DNA of 64,000 bases, from NCBI RefSeq assembly GCF_001637325.1, contig NZ_LRXL01000053.1, forward strand, positions 1 through 64,000. Direction: 5' to 3'. Position numbers and translations under genes: made by a program. Positions 9,788 through 17,803 of this stretch are shown here, one piece after another. This DNA is from Cochleicola gelatinilyticus (GTDB lineage: Bacteria; Bacteroidota; Bacteroidia; Flavobacteriales; Flavobacteriaceae). How positions within the stretch are numbered: position 1 is the stretch's first letter; the number at the start of each line of letters is the position of its first letter. Below the pieces are notes generated by a model. It ran no database searches, was not told the DNA's origin, and saw only the letters and a program-made list of their open reading frames with translations.

Positions 9788-10853
9788 TCCGAAGCAAATA
9801 AATAGCTAAAATTCCGAAGACAAAATTAGGAAACCAAGTTGCTATAAAGGGTGAAAAATCACTTTGCTCTGCCATCGTTCCGAAGATCTTATCGAAAAAG
9901 ATAAACACCATTCCGATTGCAATTCCAATGGCAAGGTTTACTCCCATCCCTCCTCTTCTTTTTACAGAAGAAACTGCTACTGCAATAATGGTAAGTATGT
10001 ACGCAGAAACAGGAAGGCTCCATCGCCTGTATTGTACTACTTCGTACCGATTAATATATGAAGAGCCTCGCTTTTTTTCTCTTTCAATAAAGGTGTTTAA
10101 TTCTGTAATGCTAAGGGTCTCTGCAATATATTCTACTGGAGTAAGATCTTCCATTTCAAAAGAAAATACCGTGTCGAGTTCTTTTGTAGAGGTAATTTCA
10201 TCTTCAAACTCTCCAATGGTTCGTTTGGTATAATTATATAAGGTATACGTACTGTCTTTTCGGTTGTATCGAATTCGGTTGGCAGAAAGCTTGTATTCCA
10301 TTTTATTACCTTCAAAATGTTCGAGTGTAAAGTTACTTCCCGACCCTTCTTTTACATTAAAATAGCTTACATAAATGTAATCGTTATCGTTAATTTGTCG
10401 GTATACATTGGTCTGTGCCCTATCTTGTGCTCCTTTTTTTAAATAATTATATTTAAATTCATTAAATCCTTTGCTTGCCATAGGTGCCAGATACATTCCC
10501 ATAACTAGGGCACCAATACAAACGATTGTTGCTCCAATCATATAAGGTCTTAAGAAGCGATAATACGATACGCCACTACTTAAAAACGCAACTACTTCGG
10601 TGTCGTTAGCGAGCTTAGAAGTGAACCAGATCACCGATAAAAATAAAAATAAAGGAAATAATAAATTTGCAAAGTAAACGGTAAAGTCTAAGTAGTACTC
10701 GAGCACTACTATTAGCGGCACTTCATTTTCGAGCATTTTATCGATCTTCTCTGCCAGATTTACTGTAATTCCAATTGGAATAAAAAGTAACAACAATAAG
10801 ATAAAAGTCCCTAGGTATTTCTTTAATATGTATCGATCTAGTATACTTAGCAT
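9774..10853 (-). CDS. LptF/LptG (YjgP/YjgQ) family permease
   Basis: Probable transmembrane subunit of the LptBFG ABC transporter, which extracts lipopolysaccharide from the inner membrane. 359 residues: six predicted membrane helices, three N-terminal (start 'MLSILDRYILKKYLGTFILL') and three C-terminal, around a periplasmic domain (about 130-250), which is the family architecture. Its ATG overlaps the tgt stop by one base (TAATG arrangement). Only one of the two permeases is present here, so LptF versus LptG is not settled. Confidence 0.9.
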   Translation of the reverse strand: MLSILDRYILKKYLGTFILLLLLFIPIGITVNLAEKIDKMLENEVPLIVVLEYYLDFTVYFANLLFPLFLFLSVIWFTSKLANDTEVVAFLSSGVSYYRFLRPYMIGATIVCIGALVMGMYLAPMASKGFNEFKYNYLKKGAQDRAQTNVYRQINDNDYIYVSYFNVKEGSGSNFTLEHFEGNKMEYKLSANRIRYNRKDSTYTLYNYTKRTIGEFEDEITSTKELDTVFSFEMEDLTPVEYIAETLSITELNTFIEREKKRGSSYINRYEVVQYRRWSLPVSAYILTIIAVAVSSVKRRGGMGVNLAIGIAIGMVFIFFDKIFGTMAEQSDFSPFIATWFPNFVFGILAIYLLRNAKR

Positions 10854-11983
10854 TATAACCGCTTGTCCATTTGCTTTACCATTTTATTTTTCCAAGTTGT
10901 GAAATCACCAGCTAAGATATGTTTTCTAGCCTCGCGAACCAACCACAAATAAAATCCGAGGTTATGTATGGTTCCTATTTGCCTTCCTAGCATTTCGTTT
11001 ACCGTAAACAGGTGTCTCACATAGGCTTTACTATAAGCGGTATCTACCCACGTAATTCCCATTTCGTCGATTGGAGAAAAATCATCTTCCCACTTTTTAT
11101 TTTTAATATTTATAGATCCATGGGCGGTAAACAACATCCCGTTTCTCCCGTTTCTAGTGGGCATTACACAATCGAACATATCGATTCCTAACGCTATGTT
11201 TTCAAGAATATTAATGGGTGTTCCTACTCCCATTAAATAACGCGGTTTGTCCTTCGGAAGTATGCTCGTGACCACATCTGTCATTTCATACATTTCTTCA
11301 GCAGGTTCTCCTACTGAAAGTCCACCAATAGCATTACCTTCTGCCCCTACTGAAGCAATATACTCGGCAGATTGTTTCCGAAGGTCTTTATAGGTACTCC
11401 CTTGAACAATAGGAAAAAATGTCTGATTATAATCGTACTTCAAAGGCGTTTTCTCCAAATGGTTAATACAGCGATCTAGCCAACGATGTGTCATATGCAT
11501 AGAGCGTTTTGCATAATTATAATCGCAAGGATAGGGTGTACATTCATCGAAAGCCATAATAATATCGGCACCGATGGTTCGTTGAATCTCCATCACATTT
11601 TCGGGAGTAAAAAAATGATAACTCCCGTCGATATGCGATTTAAATTTCACTCCTTCTTCTTTGATCTTGCGATTGGCTGAAAGTGAATAAACTTGGTAGC
11701 CGCCACTATCGGTTAGAATATTCCGGTCCCAATTCATAAATTTATGAATTCCTCCTGCTTTTTCTAATATTGGGGTTTGTGGCCGAAGGTATAAATGATA
11801 GGTATTCCCTAAAATAATATCGGGGTTGATCTCTTCGGAAAGTTCTTTTTGATGCACTCCCTTTACGGTAGCAACCGTTCCTACGGGCATAAAAATAGGT
11901 GTTTCTATGGTACCGTGATCTAAGGTGATTGTTGCGGCGCGTGCACGACTGGCGGCATCTGTAGCTTCTAATTTAAACTGCAT
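10853..11983 (-). CDS. tgt: Queuine tRNA-ribosyltransferase (tRNA-guanine transglycosylase)
   Basis: Exchanges guanine-34 of GUN-anticodon tRNAs for preQ1 during queuosine synthesis. The start at 11983 gives 376 residues beginning 'MQFKLEATDAASRARAATI', matching the family; a longer frame to 12040 adds 19 unlikely residues and would begin upstream of a promoter -7 box. Key motifs: 'LTDSGGYQVYSL' with the catalytic Asp, 'FDECTPYP', 'GGLSVGEP', 'DMFDCVMPTRNGRNGML' with the second catalytic Asp. The usual C-terminal zinc cluster CxCxxC is not seen: that stretch reads 'GSINIKNKKWEDDFSPID', so the cysteines are replaced, as I recall for other Bacteroidetes enzymes. First gene of a three-gene overlapping operon. 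Confidence 0.95.
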   Translation of the reverse strand: MQFKLEATDAASRARAATITLDHGTIETPIFMPVGTVATVKGVHQKELSEEINPDIILGNTYHLYLRPQTPILEKAGGIHKFMNWDRNILTDSGGYQVYSLSANRKIKEEGVKFKSHIDGSYHFFTPENVMEIQRTIGADIIMAFDECTPYPCDYNYAKRSMHMTHRWLDRCINHLEKTPLKYDYNQTFFPIVQGSTYKDLRKQSAEYIASVGAEGNAIGGLSVGEPAEEMYEMTDVVTSILPKDKPRYLMGVGTPINILENIALGIDMFDCVMPTRNGRNGMLFTAHGSINIKNKKWEDDFSPIDEMGITWVDTAYSKAYVRHLFTVNEMLGRQIGTIHNLGFYLWLVREARKHILAGDFTTWKNKMVKQMDKRL

Positions 11984-12003
11984 GTGTGTGTTTTCTGAAA
12001 GTG

Positions 12004-12040
12004 CAAAGATACCTTTTCTATCGACGTTTGAAGAAGTCAA
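12004..12040 (-). promoter_or_regulatory. tgt operon promoter
   Basis: Minus-strand TATCTTTG at 12004-12011 is a perfect -7 box. The nearest TTTG-type -33 element (around 12037-12040) has a long 26-bp spacer, so the -33 assignment is weak. The implied start lies about 15 bases before the tgt ATG at 11983. Confidence 0.4.
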
Positions 12041-12365
12041 ATTAAAGATTTACAACGAACCAATAAAGTTTGCTTGGTAATGCAAAAAAATCTTTTTTAC
12101 TTCTGCGCAGAAATTATAAAATACCTTCCTTTAAAAAAGATGATCGCAACCCCTTTTCTACTCCGATTTACTCATATTTAAACAATTACTCTGAAAACAC
12201 AAGTCTAGTGCCTGTTCCATAAATTAATAAAACTATTCCTTTAAAACCATTTAGCAAAGGTAGGCTGTTAACAAAAGCATGAAATCGTTAATAAGTGACC
12301 TACATTCTTTTTTAATAAGGAATGACAAAAGATTATTTTTGAAGCTTACAACGAAAACCCTTTAT
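12041..12365. other. Gene-free divergent intergenic region
   Basis: About 325 bases between the divergent tgt and transketolase genes. It is A/T-rich, with a short palindrome TTCTGCGCAGAA near 12101-12112. I see no RNA gene or small ORF I would support; it should contain the transketolase promoter, but no good TAnnTTTG box is placed convincingly. Confidence 0.4.
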
Positions 12366-13211
12366 ATGTCAGATTCCAAACATCTTCAAGATTTAGTCAC
12401 TCAAGTACGCAGGGATATTCTGCGACAGGTACATAAAGTAAATTCTGGTCATCCAGGAGGTTCTTTAGGTTGTGCCGAGTTTTTCGTGGCTCTTTATCAA
12501 AAACTTATGGATCGCAACGATTCGTTTTCAATGGATGGGAAAGGAGAAGATCTTTTCTTTTTATCCAACGGCCATATCTCACCTGTCTTTTACAGTGTAT
12601 TAGCACGATCGGGATATTTTCCAGTGGAAGAGCTTAACACCTTCCGTTTATTAGATTCTCGACTTCAGGGACATCCAACAACTCATGAAGGTCTTCCAGG
12701 GATTCGTGTGGCATCAGGTTCATTAGGTCAAGGAATCTCTGTAGCAATTGGTGCTGCACAAACCAAAAAACTTAATAACGATTCACACCTTATTTACACG
12801 CTATGCGGTGATGGTGAATTGCAGGAAGGACAAAATTGGGAAGCGATTATGTATGCTGCCGGAAATGGCATAGATAACCTCATCGTTACCATTGATCTTA
12901 ACGGGCAACAAATCGATGGTTCAACAGAAAATGTACTTCCGCTAGGAAACGTAAAAGGAAAATTTGAAGCTTTTGGCTGGGACGTACTGGAAATTAAAAA
13001 AGGAAATGATCTCGACGCAGTAATTGAGGGCATGCAGGAAGCTAAAGAAAGAACTGGAAAGAACAAACCAGTATGTGTTTTATTACACACGGTTATGGGA
13101 CACGGTGTCGATTTTATGATGCATACCCATGCATGGCACGGGAAAGCTCCTAACGACGAGCAACTAGAAACAGGTTTAGCACAGAATCCTGAAACCATGG
13201 GAGATTACTAA
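12366..13211 (+). CDS. Transketolase, N-terminal (thiamine-diphosphate binding) subunit
   Basis: Half of a split transketolase of the non-oxidative pentose phosphate pathway. 281 residues from the ATG at 12366 ('MSDSKHLQDLVTQVRRDILR'); a longer frame from 12279 adds 29 residues without family similarity. ThDP features: 'KVNSGHPGGSLG', 'GSLGQGISVAIGAA' and the GDG-N motif 'LCGDGELQEGQNWEA' leading to 'DLNGQQIDG'; the end 'HTVMGHGVDFM...WHGKAPNDEQ' is also typical. The C-terminal half is encoded 56 bases downstream, so the two form one operon and one complex. The split form is common in Bacteroidetes. Confidence 0.93.
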   Translation: MSDSKHLQDLVTQVRRDILRQVHKVNSGHPGGSLGCAEFFVALYQKLMDRNDSFSMDGKGEDLFFLSNGHISPVFYSVLARSGYFPVEELNTFRLLDSRLQGHPTTHEGLPGIRVASGSLGQGISVAIGAAQTKKLNNDSHLIYTLCGDGELQEGQNWEAIMYAAGNGIDNLIVTIDLNGQQIDGSTENVLPLGNVKGKFEAFGWDVLEIKKGNDLDAVIEGMQEAKERTGKNKPVCVLLHTVMGHGVDFMMHTHAWHGKAPNDEQLETGLAQNPETMGDY

Positions 13212-13267
13212 TTTAATCTTTCAAAAGAAACTTTTAATTAAAAATACCCGTATATGCGGGCAGTAGC

Positions 13268-14221
13268 ATGAAAAAATATACAGATAGCGGTAAAAAAGAT
13301 ACACGTTCCGGTTTTGGAGCAGGACTCACAGCATTGGGAAAATCTAACGAAAATGTGGTTGCACTCTGCGCCGACCTTACTGGTTCGTTGAAAATGGACG
13401 AATTTAAAGAAAATCATCCCGACCGATTTTTTCAAGTAGGAATTGCAGAAGCAAATATGATCGGTATGGCGGCAGGAATGACTATAGGAGGAAAAATACC
13501 TTTTACAGGTACTTTTGCTAACTTCTCAACGGGAAGAGTATACGATCAAATTCGACAAAGTGTTGCTTACAGCGGAAAGAATGTTAAGATCTGTGCTTCT
13601 CACGCAGGAGTAACGTTAGGCGAAGATGGAGCGACCCACCAAATCCTTGAAGATATTGGGCTAATGAAAATGCTTCCAGGCATGACCGTTATTAATACCT
13701 GCGATTACAATCAAACAAAAGCAGCTACATTAGCAATTGCGGAACATGATGGACCTGTATATTTACGTTTTGGAAGACCTAAAGTAGCTAACTTCACCCC
13801 TGAAGATCAAACTTTCGAGATTGGCAAAGCAGTGCAACTACAAGAAGGAAATGATGTAACACTGGTAGCTACCGGACATTTGGTTTGGGAAGCATTACAA
13901 GCAGCAGAAACACTTAATGAGCAAGGAATTAGTGCTGCTGTAATAAACATTCACACCATTAAACCTTTAGATAGCGAAGCAATTTTAAAAAGCGTTAGAA
14001 AGACCGGTTGTATTGTAACCGCAGAAGAACACAATTTCTTAGGCGGATTGGGTGAAAGTGTTGCGAGAGAATTAGCTGAGAGTACTCCAACACCACAAGA
14101 ATTCGTAGCAACAAAAGATACTTTTGGGGAATCTGGAACTCCAGAACAACTTATGGAAAAATATGGTTTAAATGCAGACGCTATAGTCAAAGCAGCATTA
14201 AAAGTGATTGCTCGCAAATAA
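13268..14221 (+). CDS. Transketolase, C-terminal (pyrimidine-binding) subunit
   Basis: Second half of the split transketolase: 317 residues comprising the pyrimidine-binding domain (about 10-175, with 'FFQVGIAEANMIGMAAGM' carrying the cofactor-activating Glu) and the transketolase C domain (about 190-310). 'SHAGVTLGEDGATHQILEDI' matches transketolase and DXS families; the size and pairing with the N-terminal subunit favour transketolase. A small G/C-rich stretch (CCCGTATATGCGGG) lies between the two genes. A strong terminator follows. Confidence 0.93.
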   Translation: MKKYTDSGKKDTRSGFGAGLTALGKSNENVVALCADLTGSLKMDEFKENHPDRFFQVGIAEANMIGMAAGMTIGGKIPFTGTFANFSTGRVYDQIRQSVAYSGKNVKICASHAGVTLGEDGATHQILEDIGLMKMLPGMTVINTCDYNQTKAATLAIAEHDGPVYLRFGRPKVANFTPEDQTFEIGKAVQLQEGNDVTLVATGHLVWEALQAAETLNEQGISAAVINIHTIKPLDSEAILKSVRKTGCIVTAEEHNFLGGLGESVARELAESTPTPQEFVATKDTFGESGTPEQLMEKYGLNADAIVKAALKVIARK

Positions 14222-14261
14222 CATAGTAAAGATATTACTTGAAACGTTACATTATAACAAT

Positions 14262-14292
14262 AAAAAAAGCCTCGCATTGCGAGGCTTTTTTA
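14262..14292. terminator. Bidirectional terminator
   Basis: Stem AAAAAGCCTCGC / GCGAGGCTTTTT with a 3-base loop at 14264-14290. It separates the transketolase operon from the convergent FKBP-like lipoprotein gene and can serve both strands. Confidence 0.9.
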
Positions 14293-14314
14293 TTGATATA
14301 ACTAATTAAGTTTA

Positions 14315-15217
14315 TTAACTATCGGAATCTAAATAATCTACAATACCATCACCATCAACGTCTGGAAAAGTAATATTACCATCATCGTCAATTTCAATTT
14401 CATCCCTTGTCGGACGGCCATCACCATCATCATCGTTATCTAAAATATTAGGCAAACGATCTCCATCGGTATCATCATCCTCTTCCAAGCCATTCCCATT
14501 GAGGTCTTCCATAAATGAAGGCACACCATCTAAGTCTTGATCTCCAGTTTCAGCAGCATAAATCTGAAAAAGAAAAATTAACTGTTCATACGAGCCAATT
14601 TCTGCTGTACCTGCGGCAAAATAACCCAATCCTGAAGGAAGAAACACAGCTCCTACCCCAAAATTTTCAAAAGAAGCAGATCCATCGGGATTAGAACCAA
14701 TATCTCCCGCCCCATTAAATTCAATTATAGCATCTTGAAACCCATTAATTGTACCTGTAAGGTCAAATTGAGTAGGCACATTAGATGCATCAAATAAGAA
14801 ATTGTTTTCTAACAACCTACCTTCATAAGAAAGTGTAACAATATCAGGAAATTTAGGTTGATCACCCTCTCCTTGAAGTACTCTTAAAAAGTAAAGCTTA
14901 TACATAACATCTTCGTCAATACGATCTTGAACCATTTTAGAAGACACCTGTTCAATCAATGGAATTTTTCCTGCATTATCTCCAGCCAGTGTATCGATTC
15001 GAATTCTAAAATCGAAATCTGCAGAAGGAGTTTCAAATTCTTCATAATTATAAAAATGAGTTTCCAAATAGGTAACAATCTCTGCCTCTGCGGCTAATGC
15101 CTCTTCACCACGATCCCTGGAAGGTGTAATCGTAGGAGCATCATCATCGTTATTACATGAAGTTACCGCAACCTGTATGCAAGTGAGTATTGAAAATAAA
15201 AAAAGTAATTTCTTCAT
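14315..15217 (-). CDS. FKBP-like lipoprotein with Asp-rich calcium-binding-type tail
   Basis: 300 residues. A lipoprotein signal peptide ends in 'VAVTSC' (lipobox), then an acidic linker. Residues about 130-225 resemble an FKBP peptidyl-prolyl isomerase ('VTLSYEGRLLENNFLFDAS', 'GFQDAIIEF', 'LPSGLGYF'). From about 225 on the protein is a run of Asp-rich repeats ('DQDLDGVPSFMEDLNGNG', 'DTDGDRLPNILDNDDDGDG', 'DVDGDGIVDYLDSDS') of the thrombospondin-3/dockerin-like calcium-binding type. Likely anchored in the outer membrane. FKBP lipoproteins are common near gliding/envelope genes in Flavobacteriia; catalytic activity is not proven. Confidence 0.8.
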   Translation of the reverse strand: MKKLLFLFSILTCIQVAVTSCNNDDDAPTITPSRDRGEEALAAEAEIVTYLETHFYNYEEFETPSADFDFRIRIDTLAGDNAGKIPLIEQVSSKMVQDRIDEDVMYKLYFLRVLQGEGDQPKFPDIVTLSYEGRLLENNFLFDASNVPTQFDLTGTINGFQDAIIEFNGAGDIGSNPDGSASFENFGVGAVFLPSGLGYFAAGTAEIGSYEQLIFLFQIYAAETGDQDLDGVPSFMEDLNGNGLEEDDDTDGDRLPNILDNDDDGDGRPTRDEIEIDDDGNITFPDVDGDGIVDYLDSDS

Positions 15218-15295
15218 AAATTTTTATTGAGCGCGCAAGATACAATTTTCCGCTATTTTTGCTTTGTAGATTAACGTAGAATTTAGATAATTTGT

Positions 15296-15676
15296 ATGAG
15301 GATCGATAAATATTTATGGAGTGTCCGGTATTTTAAAACGCGAAGCATCGCAACACGAGCAGTTAAGAAAGGGAGTGTCCGGGTAAATGGAGATGTGGTA
15401 AAACCTTCTCGCGATGTATATCCTGGAGATACTCTCACAGTAAGGAAAGATCAAATTGATTATACACTCGAAGTACTTGACCTGCCAGAGAGCCGATTAG
15501 GAGCTAAATTGGTGGACATGTATCGCAAAGATACGACCCCAAAAGAAGCATTTGCAAAGATAGAACTCTTAAAATACTCGAAAGAATATTACCGAAAAAA
15601 AGGAACTGGCCGTCCCACAAAAAAAGATCGGCGGGATCTCGAAGATTTTACAGACACCCCTACTGAAGAAAACTAA
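15296..15676 (+). CDS. S4-domain RNA-binding protein (Hsp15-like)
   Basis: 126 residues with an S4 RNA-binding domain at the N-terminus ('MRIDKYLWSVRYFKTRSIAT', 'GSVRVNGDVVKPSRDVYPGD'), followed by a basic tail ('GTGRPTKKDRRDLEDF') as in Hsp15. Hsp15 rescues stalled 50S subunits carrying nascent chains; that role is inferred here. It is followed 25 bases later by a phosphoribosyltransferase gene on the same strand. Confidence 0.9.
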   Translation: MRIDKYLWSVRYFKTRSIATRAVKKGSVRVNGDVVKPSRDVYPGDTLTVRKDQIDYTLEVLDLPESRLGAKLVDMYRKDTTPKEAFAKIELLKYSKEYYRKKGTGRPTKKDRRDLEDFTDTPTEEN

Positions 15677-15701
15677 CTACCTTTGCTTAAAATAAAAGTA
15701 T

Positions 15702-16202
15702 ATGAAAACGCAAACCGTCATTCTTACCAAAAAAGAAATTGCACATAAAATTAAACGTATTGCTTATCAGATTTATGAAACCAATGTTTCTGAAACAGAA
15801 GTGGTGATCGCTGGTATTACAACCAATGGCTATACGTTCGCAAAAAAATTAAAGACGGCTGTAGAAAAGATCGCTCCAATACAGGTAACGCTATGCGAAG
15901 TACATATCGACAAAAAGCAACCTACCAATCCTATTACCACCTCAATTTCTTCTGAAGCATACCAAAATAAGTCACTTTTGCTAGTCGATGATGTTTTGCA
16001 CTCGGGCACAACGCTTATCTATGGAGTAAAACATTTTTTAGAAGTTCCATTGAAACAATTTAAAACAGCAGTACTCGTAGATCGAAACCATAAAAAATAT
16101 CCAATAAAAGCAGATTTTAAAGGCATCTCATTATCCACGTCTTTAAACGAAAATGTGTCAGTAATTTTTGAAGCACATAACGATCGCGCTGTATTAGATT
16201 AA
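15702..16202 (+). CDS. Phosphoribosyltransferase (PyrR-like)
   Basis: 166-residue type I phosphoribosyltransferase with the PRPP-binding loop 'LLLVDDVLHSGTTLIYG'. Size and motifs fit the PyrR/hypoxanthine PRTase-like group, but I cannot assign a base substrate. The 3' end overlaps the convergent aroK gene by nine bases. Confidence 0.85.
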   Translation: MKTQTVILTKKEIAHKIKRIAYQIYETNVSETEVVIAGITTNGYTFAKKLKTAVEKIAPIQVTLCEVHIDKKQPTNPITTSISSEAYQNKSLLLVDDVLHSGTTLIYGVKHFLEVPLKQFKTAVLVDRNHKKYPIKADFKGISLSTSLNENVSVIFEAHNDRAVLD

Positions 16203-16715
16203 TTTCCCAACAACATGCTCTACGACCTCATCAATATTTAAGTGCTTTACAGGCACTTTAAGCTCCGCTTGGTTGTAATAGAAAGAACGTTCAAAAAGAT
16301 GTTTTCTAATAAAGTCGTTCAAAGCCTCTTTATCATTTAAATGAGAGATAAGGGGTCTTTGGTCTTTTTCATGAAACAAACGATTGGTAAGTGTATCCAG
16401 ATCACATTGTAAATATACCGTTCGTGTATCTTTATGTGTTACCAAATACTTCATAGCATCCCCATAGCACGGAGTTCCGCCTCCCGTTGCGAGTACTATG
16501 GGAGCTGTACCTTTAAGCAGTTCCTCTAAATATTTACGTTCTTTTTTTCTGAAATAGATCTCTCCTTTTTGTTGAAATAGTTGGGAAATTGTTTTTTGTT
16601 CCTGTGATTCGATGTACGCATCTAGATCAATGAAGGGACATTTCAATACAGTTGCAAGTTTTTTACCTACGGAAGACTTTCCACTTCCCATGTATCCAAT
16701 TAAAATAAGTTTCAT
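16194..16715 (-). CDS. aroK: Shikimate kinase
   Basis: Phosphorylates shikimate in the chorismate pathway. 173 residues: Walker A 'GYMGSGKSSVGKKLA' near the N-terminus, the shikimate-binding 'DLDAYIESQE' and 'YFRKKERKYLEEL' segments, 'VLATGGGTPCYGDAM' and the lid 'EKDQRPLI'. All expected catalytic motifs are present. Convergent with the phosphoribosyltransferase gene and likely monocistronic. Confidence 0.95.
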   Translation of the reverse strand: MKLILIGYMGSGKSSVGKKLATVLKCPFIDLDAYIESQEQKTISQLFQQKGEIYFRKKERKYLEELLKGTAPIVLATGGGTPCYGDAMKYLVTHKDTRTVYLQCDLDTLTNRLFHEKDQRPLISHLNDKEALNDFIRKHLFERSFYYNQAELKVPVKHLNIDEVVEHVVGKLI

Positions 16716-16869
16716 GAATTTGTTTGTATTTTTTGTAGAAACATAGGTAAAATCTTACTAAAATTCTTCCAAGCTTTCAGCAAAGCAAATTTAATTTGTA
16801 TAAAATAAAGACGGTTTCACCTGAAAACCATAGCGTTTCAAAATAATGAACAAATTTACTGCAAAATGC

Positions 16870-16901
16870 TTGGAAATATAAATATAATGATAGTATATTT
16901 G
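16870..16901 (+). promoter_or_regulatory. Promoter of the tRNA-Lys gene
   Basis: TTG at 16870-16872, a 21-bp spacer, and a perfect TATATTTG at 16894-16901, placing transcription start about 10 bases before the mature tRNA-Lys 5' end. Confidence 0.65.
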
Positions 16902-16918
16902 CACCCGCATTCAGGGAA

Positions 16919-16991
16919 GACCTGGTAGCTCAGTTGGTAGAGCATCTCCCTTTTAAGGAGAGGGTCCTGGGTTCGAGCCCCAGCCAGGTCA
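16919..16991 (+). tRNA. tRNA-Lys (anticodon UUU)
   Basis: 73-base cloverleaf: acceptor GACCTGG / CCAGGTC, D arm GCTCAGTTGGTAGAGC, anticodon stem TCTCC / GGAGA around loop CTTTTAA (anticodon TTT), and T arm with GGTTCGAGCCC. Discriminator A; CCA is not encoded. Confidence 0.97.
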
Positions 16992-17000
16992 CAAAATGCT

Positions 17001-17034
17001 AAAAAAGTTAAGCCCCTCGGTTTAACTTTTTTTT
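17001..17034 (+). terminator. Terminator after tRNA-Lys
   Basis: Perfect stem AAAAAAGTTAA (17001-17011) / TTAACTTTTTT (17022-17032) with a 10-base G/C-rich loop and a T run. It ends the tRNA-Lys transcript before tRNA-Leu. Confidence 0.8.
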
Positions 17035-17072
17035 TACCCGAATGCGACTCTAGCCTTTTAGAGTAAGTATCC

Positions 17073-17156
17073 ACCCGGGTGCTGGAATTGGTAGACAGGC
17101 ATGGTTGAGGGCCATGTGTCCTTTAGGGCGTGTGGGTTCAAGTCCCATTCCGGGTA
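17073..17156 (+). tRNA. tRNA-Leu (anticodon GAG)
   Basis: 84-base class II tRNA: acceptor ACCCGGG / TCCGGGT (last pair G-U), D arm with GGTAGAC, anticodon stem CATGG / CCATG around TTGAGGG (anticodon GAG), a variable arm, and T arm GTGGGTTCAAGTCCCAT. CCA is not encoded. Its 3' 16 bases (17141-17156) are the first copy of a motif repeated three more times downstream, which marks this gene as a likely integration site. Confidence 0.95.
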
Positions 17157-17583
17157 CTTTTAATACCATTTGGTATTCTATTTCCCTAAACATTTCACAA
17201 TACGAGCCCGTGGCGGGCGTGGCGAGACGCTAAAAATCGCTTTTCAGATTTTTAGAGGCGAAGCCGTAACAAACCCAAAAGTCCCATTCCGGGTACTTTT
17301 TATACCATTTGGCATTCTATTTCCCTAAACATTTCATAATACGAGCCCGTGGCGGGCGTGGCGAGGCGCTAAAAATCGCTTTTCAGATTTTTAGAGGCGA
17401 AGCCGTAATCCCTACCCAAAGTCCCATTCCGGGTACTTTTTATACTATTCGGTATTCTATTTCCCTAAACATTTCATAATACGAGCCCGTGGCGGGCGTG
17501 GCGAGACGCTAAAAATCGCTTTTCAGATTTTTAGTGGCGAAGCCGTAATCCTTAACCAAAGTCCCCTTTCGGGTAGCACTTTA
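17141..17583 (+). repeat. Three tandem ~140-bp units each starting with the tRNA-Leu 3' end
   Basis: Units begin at 17141 (inside tRNA-Leu), 17280 and 17420, with a degenerate fourth start at 17560. Each opens with AGTCCCATTCCGGGTAC (the tRNA 3' end plus one base); the fourth reads AGTCCCCTTTCGGGTA. The rest is a nearly identical segment containing an inverted repeat CTAAAAATC / GATTTTTAG (17230-17238 and 17247-17255 in unit 1) inside a larger imperfect stem (GTGGCGGGCGTGGCGAGACG ... GGCGAAGCCGT). Spacing is 139, 140 and 140 bp. No ORF lies inside. The array probably records repeated insertion or duplication at the tRNA attachment site; an island begins just beyond. Confidence 0.9.
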
Positions 17584-17617
17584 TACCCCTCTTACTCCAA
17601 AAAACATCCTTCCCCGG

Positions 17618-17637
17618 CCCTTCCTTCGAAGGAAGGG
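17618..17637. repeat. Perfect 20-bp palindrome
   Basis: CCCTTCCTTCGAAGGAAGGG is a perfect inverted repeat with no loop, between the tRNA-tail array and the island. It might be a protein-binding site or a fold-back element. It lacks a flanking T run, so it is not a typical terminator. Confidence 0.6.
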
Positions 17638-17712
17638 AGATTTATTTGGTAGTGAATTTAAAAAATCCAACTAAATACGACCACCCCTACTACTTTCCCG
17701 CTGCACTTTTAT

Positions 17713-17742
17713 TTTGTCGACTAATTTATTTTAATATCTTTA
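17713..17742 (+). promoter_or_regulatory. Promoter-like sequence driving a very short transcript
   Basis: TTTG ending at 17716, an 18-bp spacer and TATCTTTA at 17735-17742 (one mismatch to TAnnTTTG). Transcription starting near 17748 would run straight into the terminator at 17755-17780, implying an RNA of only about 30-35 bases. Confidence 0.4.
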
Positions 17743-17754
17743 CCTAGTAAGCAT

Positions 17755-17780
17755 GTCCACGAAGCATTGTGGACTTTTTT
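17755..17780 (+). terminator. Terminator hairpin in the island border
   Basis: Stem GTCCAC (17755-17760) / GTGGAC (17769-17774), an 8-base loop, then six T. There is no gene directly upstream on this strand; it ends any read-through from the tRNA-Leu region or the short transcript predicted above. Confidence 0.75.
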
Positions 17781-17785
17781 ATTCA

Positions 17786-17803
17786 CCCCGTTCGGGGCCT
17801 TTT
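17786..17803 (+). terminator. Second, G/C-rich terminator-like hairpin
   Basis: CCCCGTTCGGGG (17786-17797) followed by CCTTTTT. Together with the preceding hairpin it would insulate the downstream five-gene operon from the tRNA region. From here to 17940 I find no convincing promoter for that operon. Confidence 0.55.

Noticed and set aside
16856-17074. 72-codon minus-strand ORF over the tRNA-Lys gene
   Set aside because: It is the antisense of the tRNA and its terminator; no coding character.
17141-17583. CRISPR-like repeat array
   Set aside because: The repeats are ~140 bp, directly adjoining with no unique spacers, and start with a tRNA 3' end.
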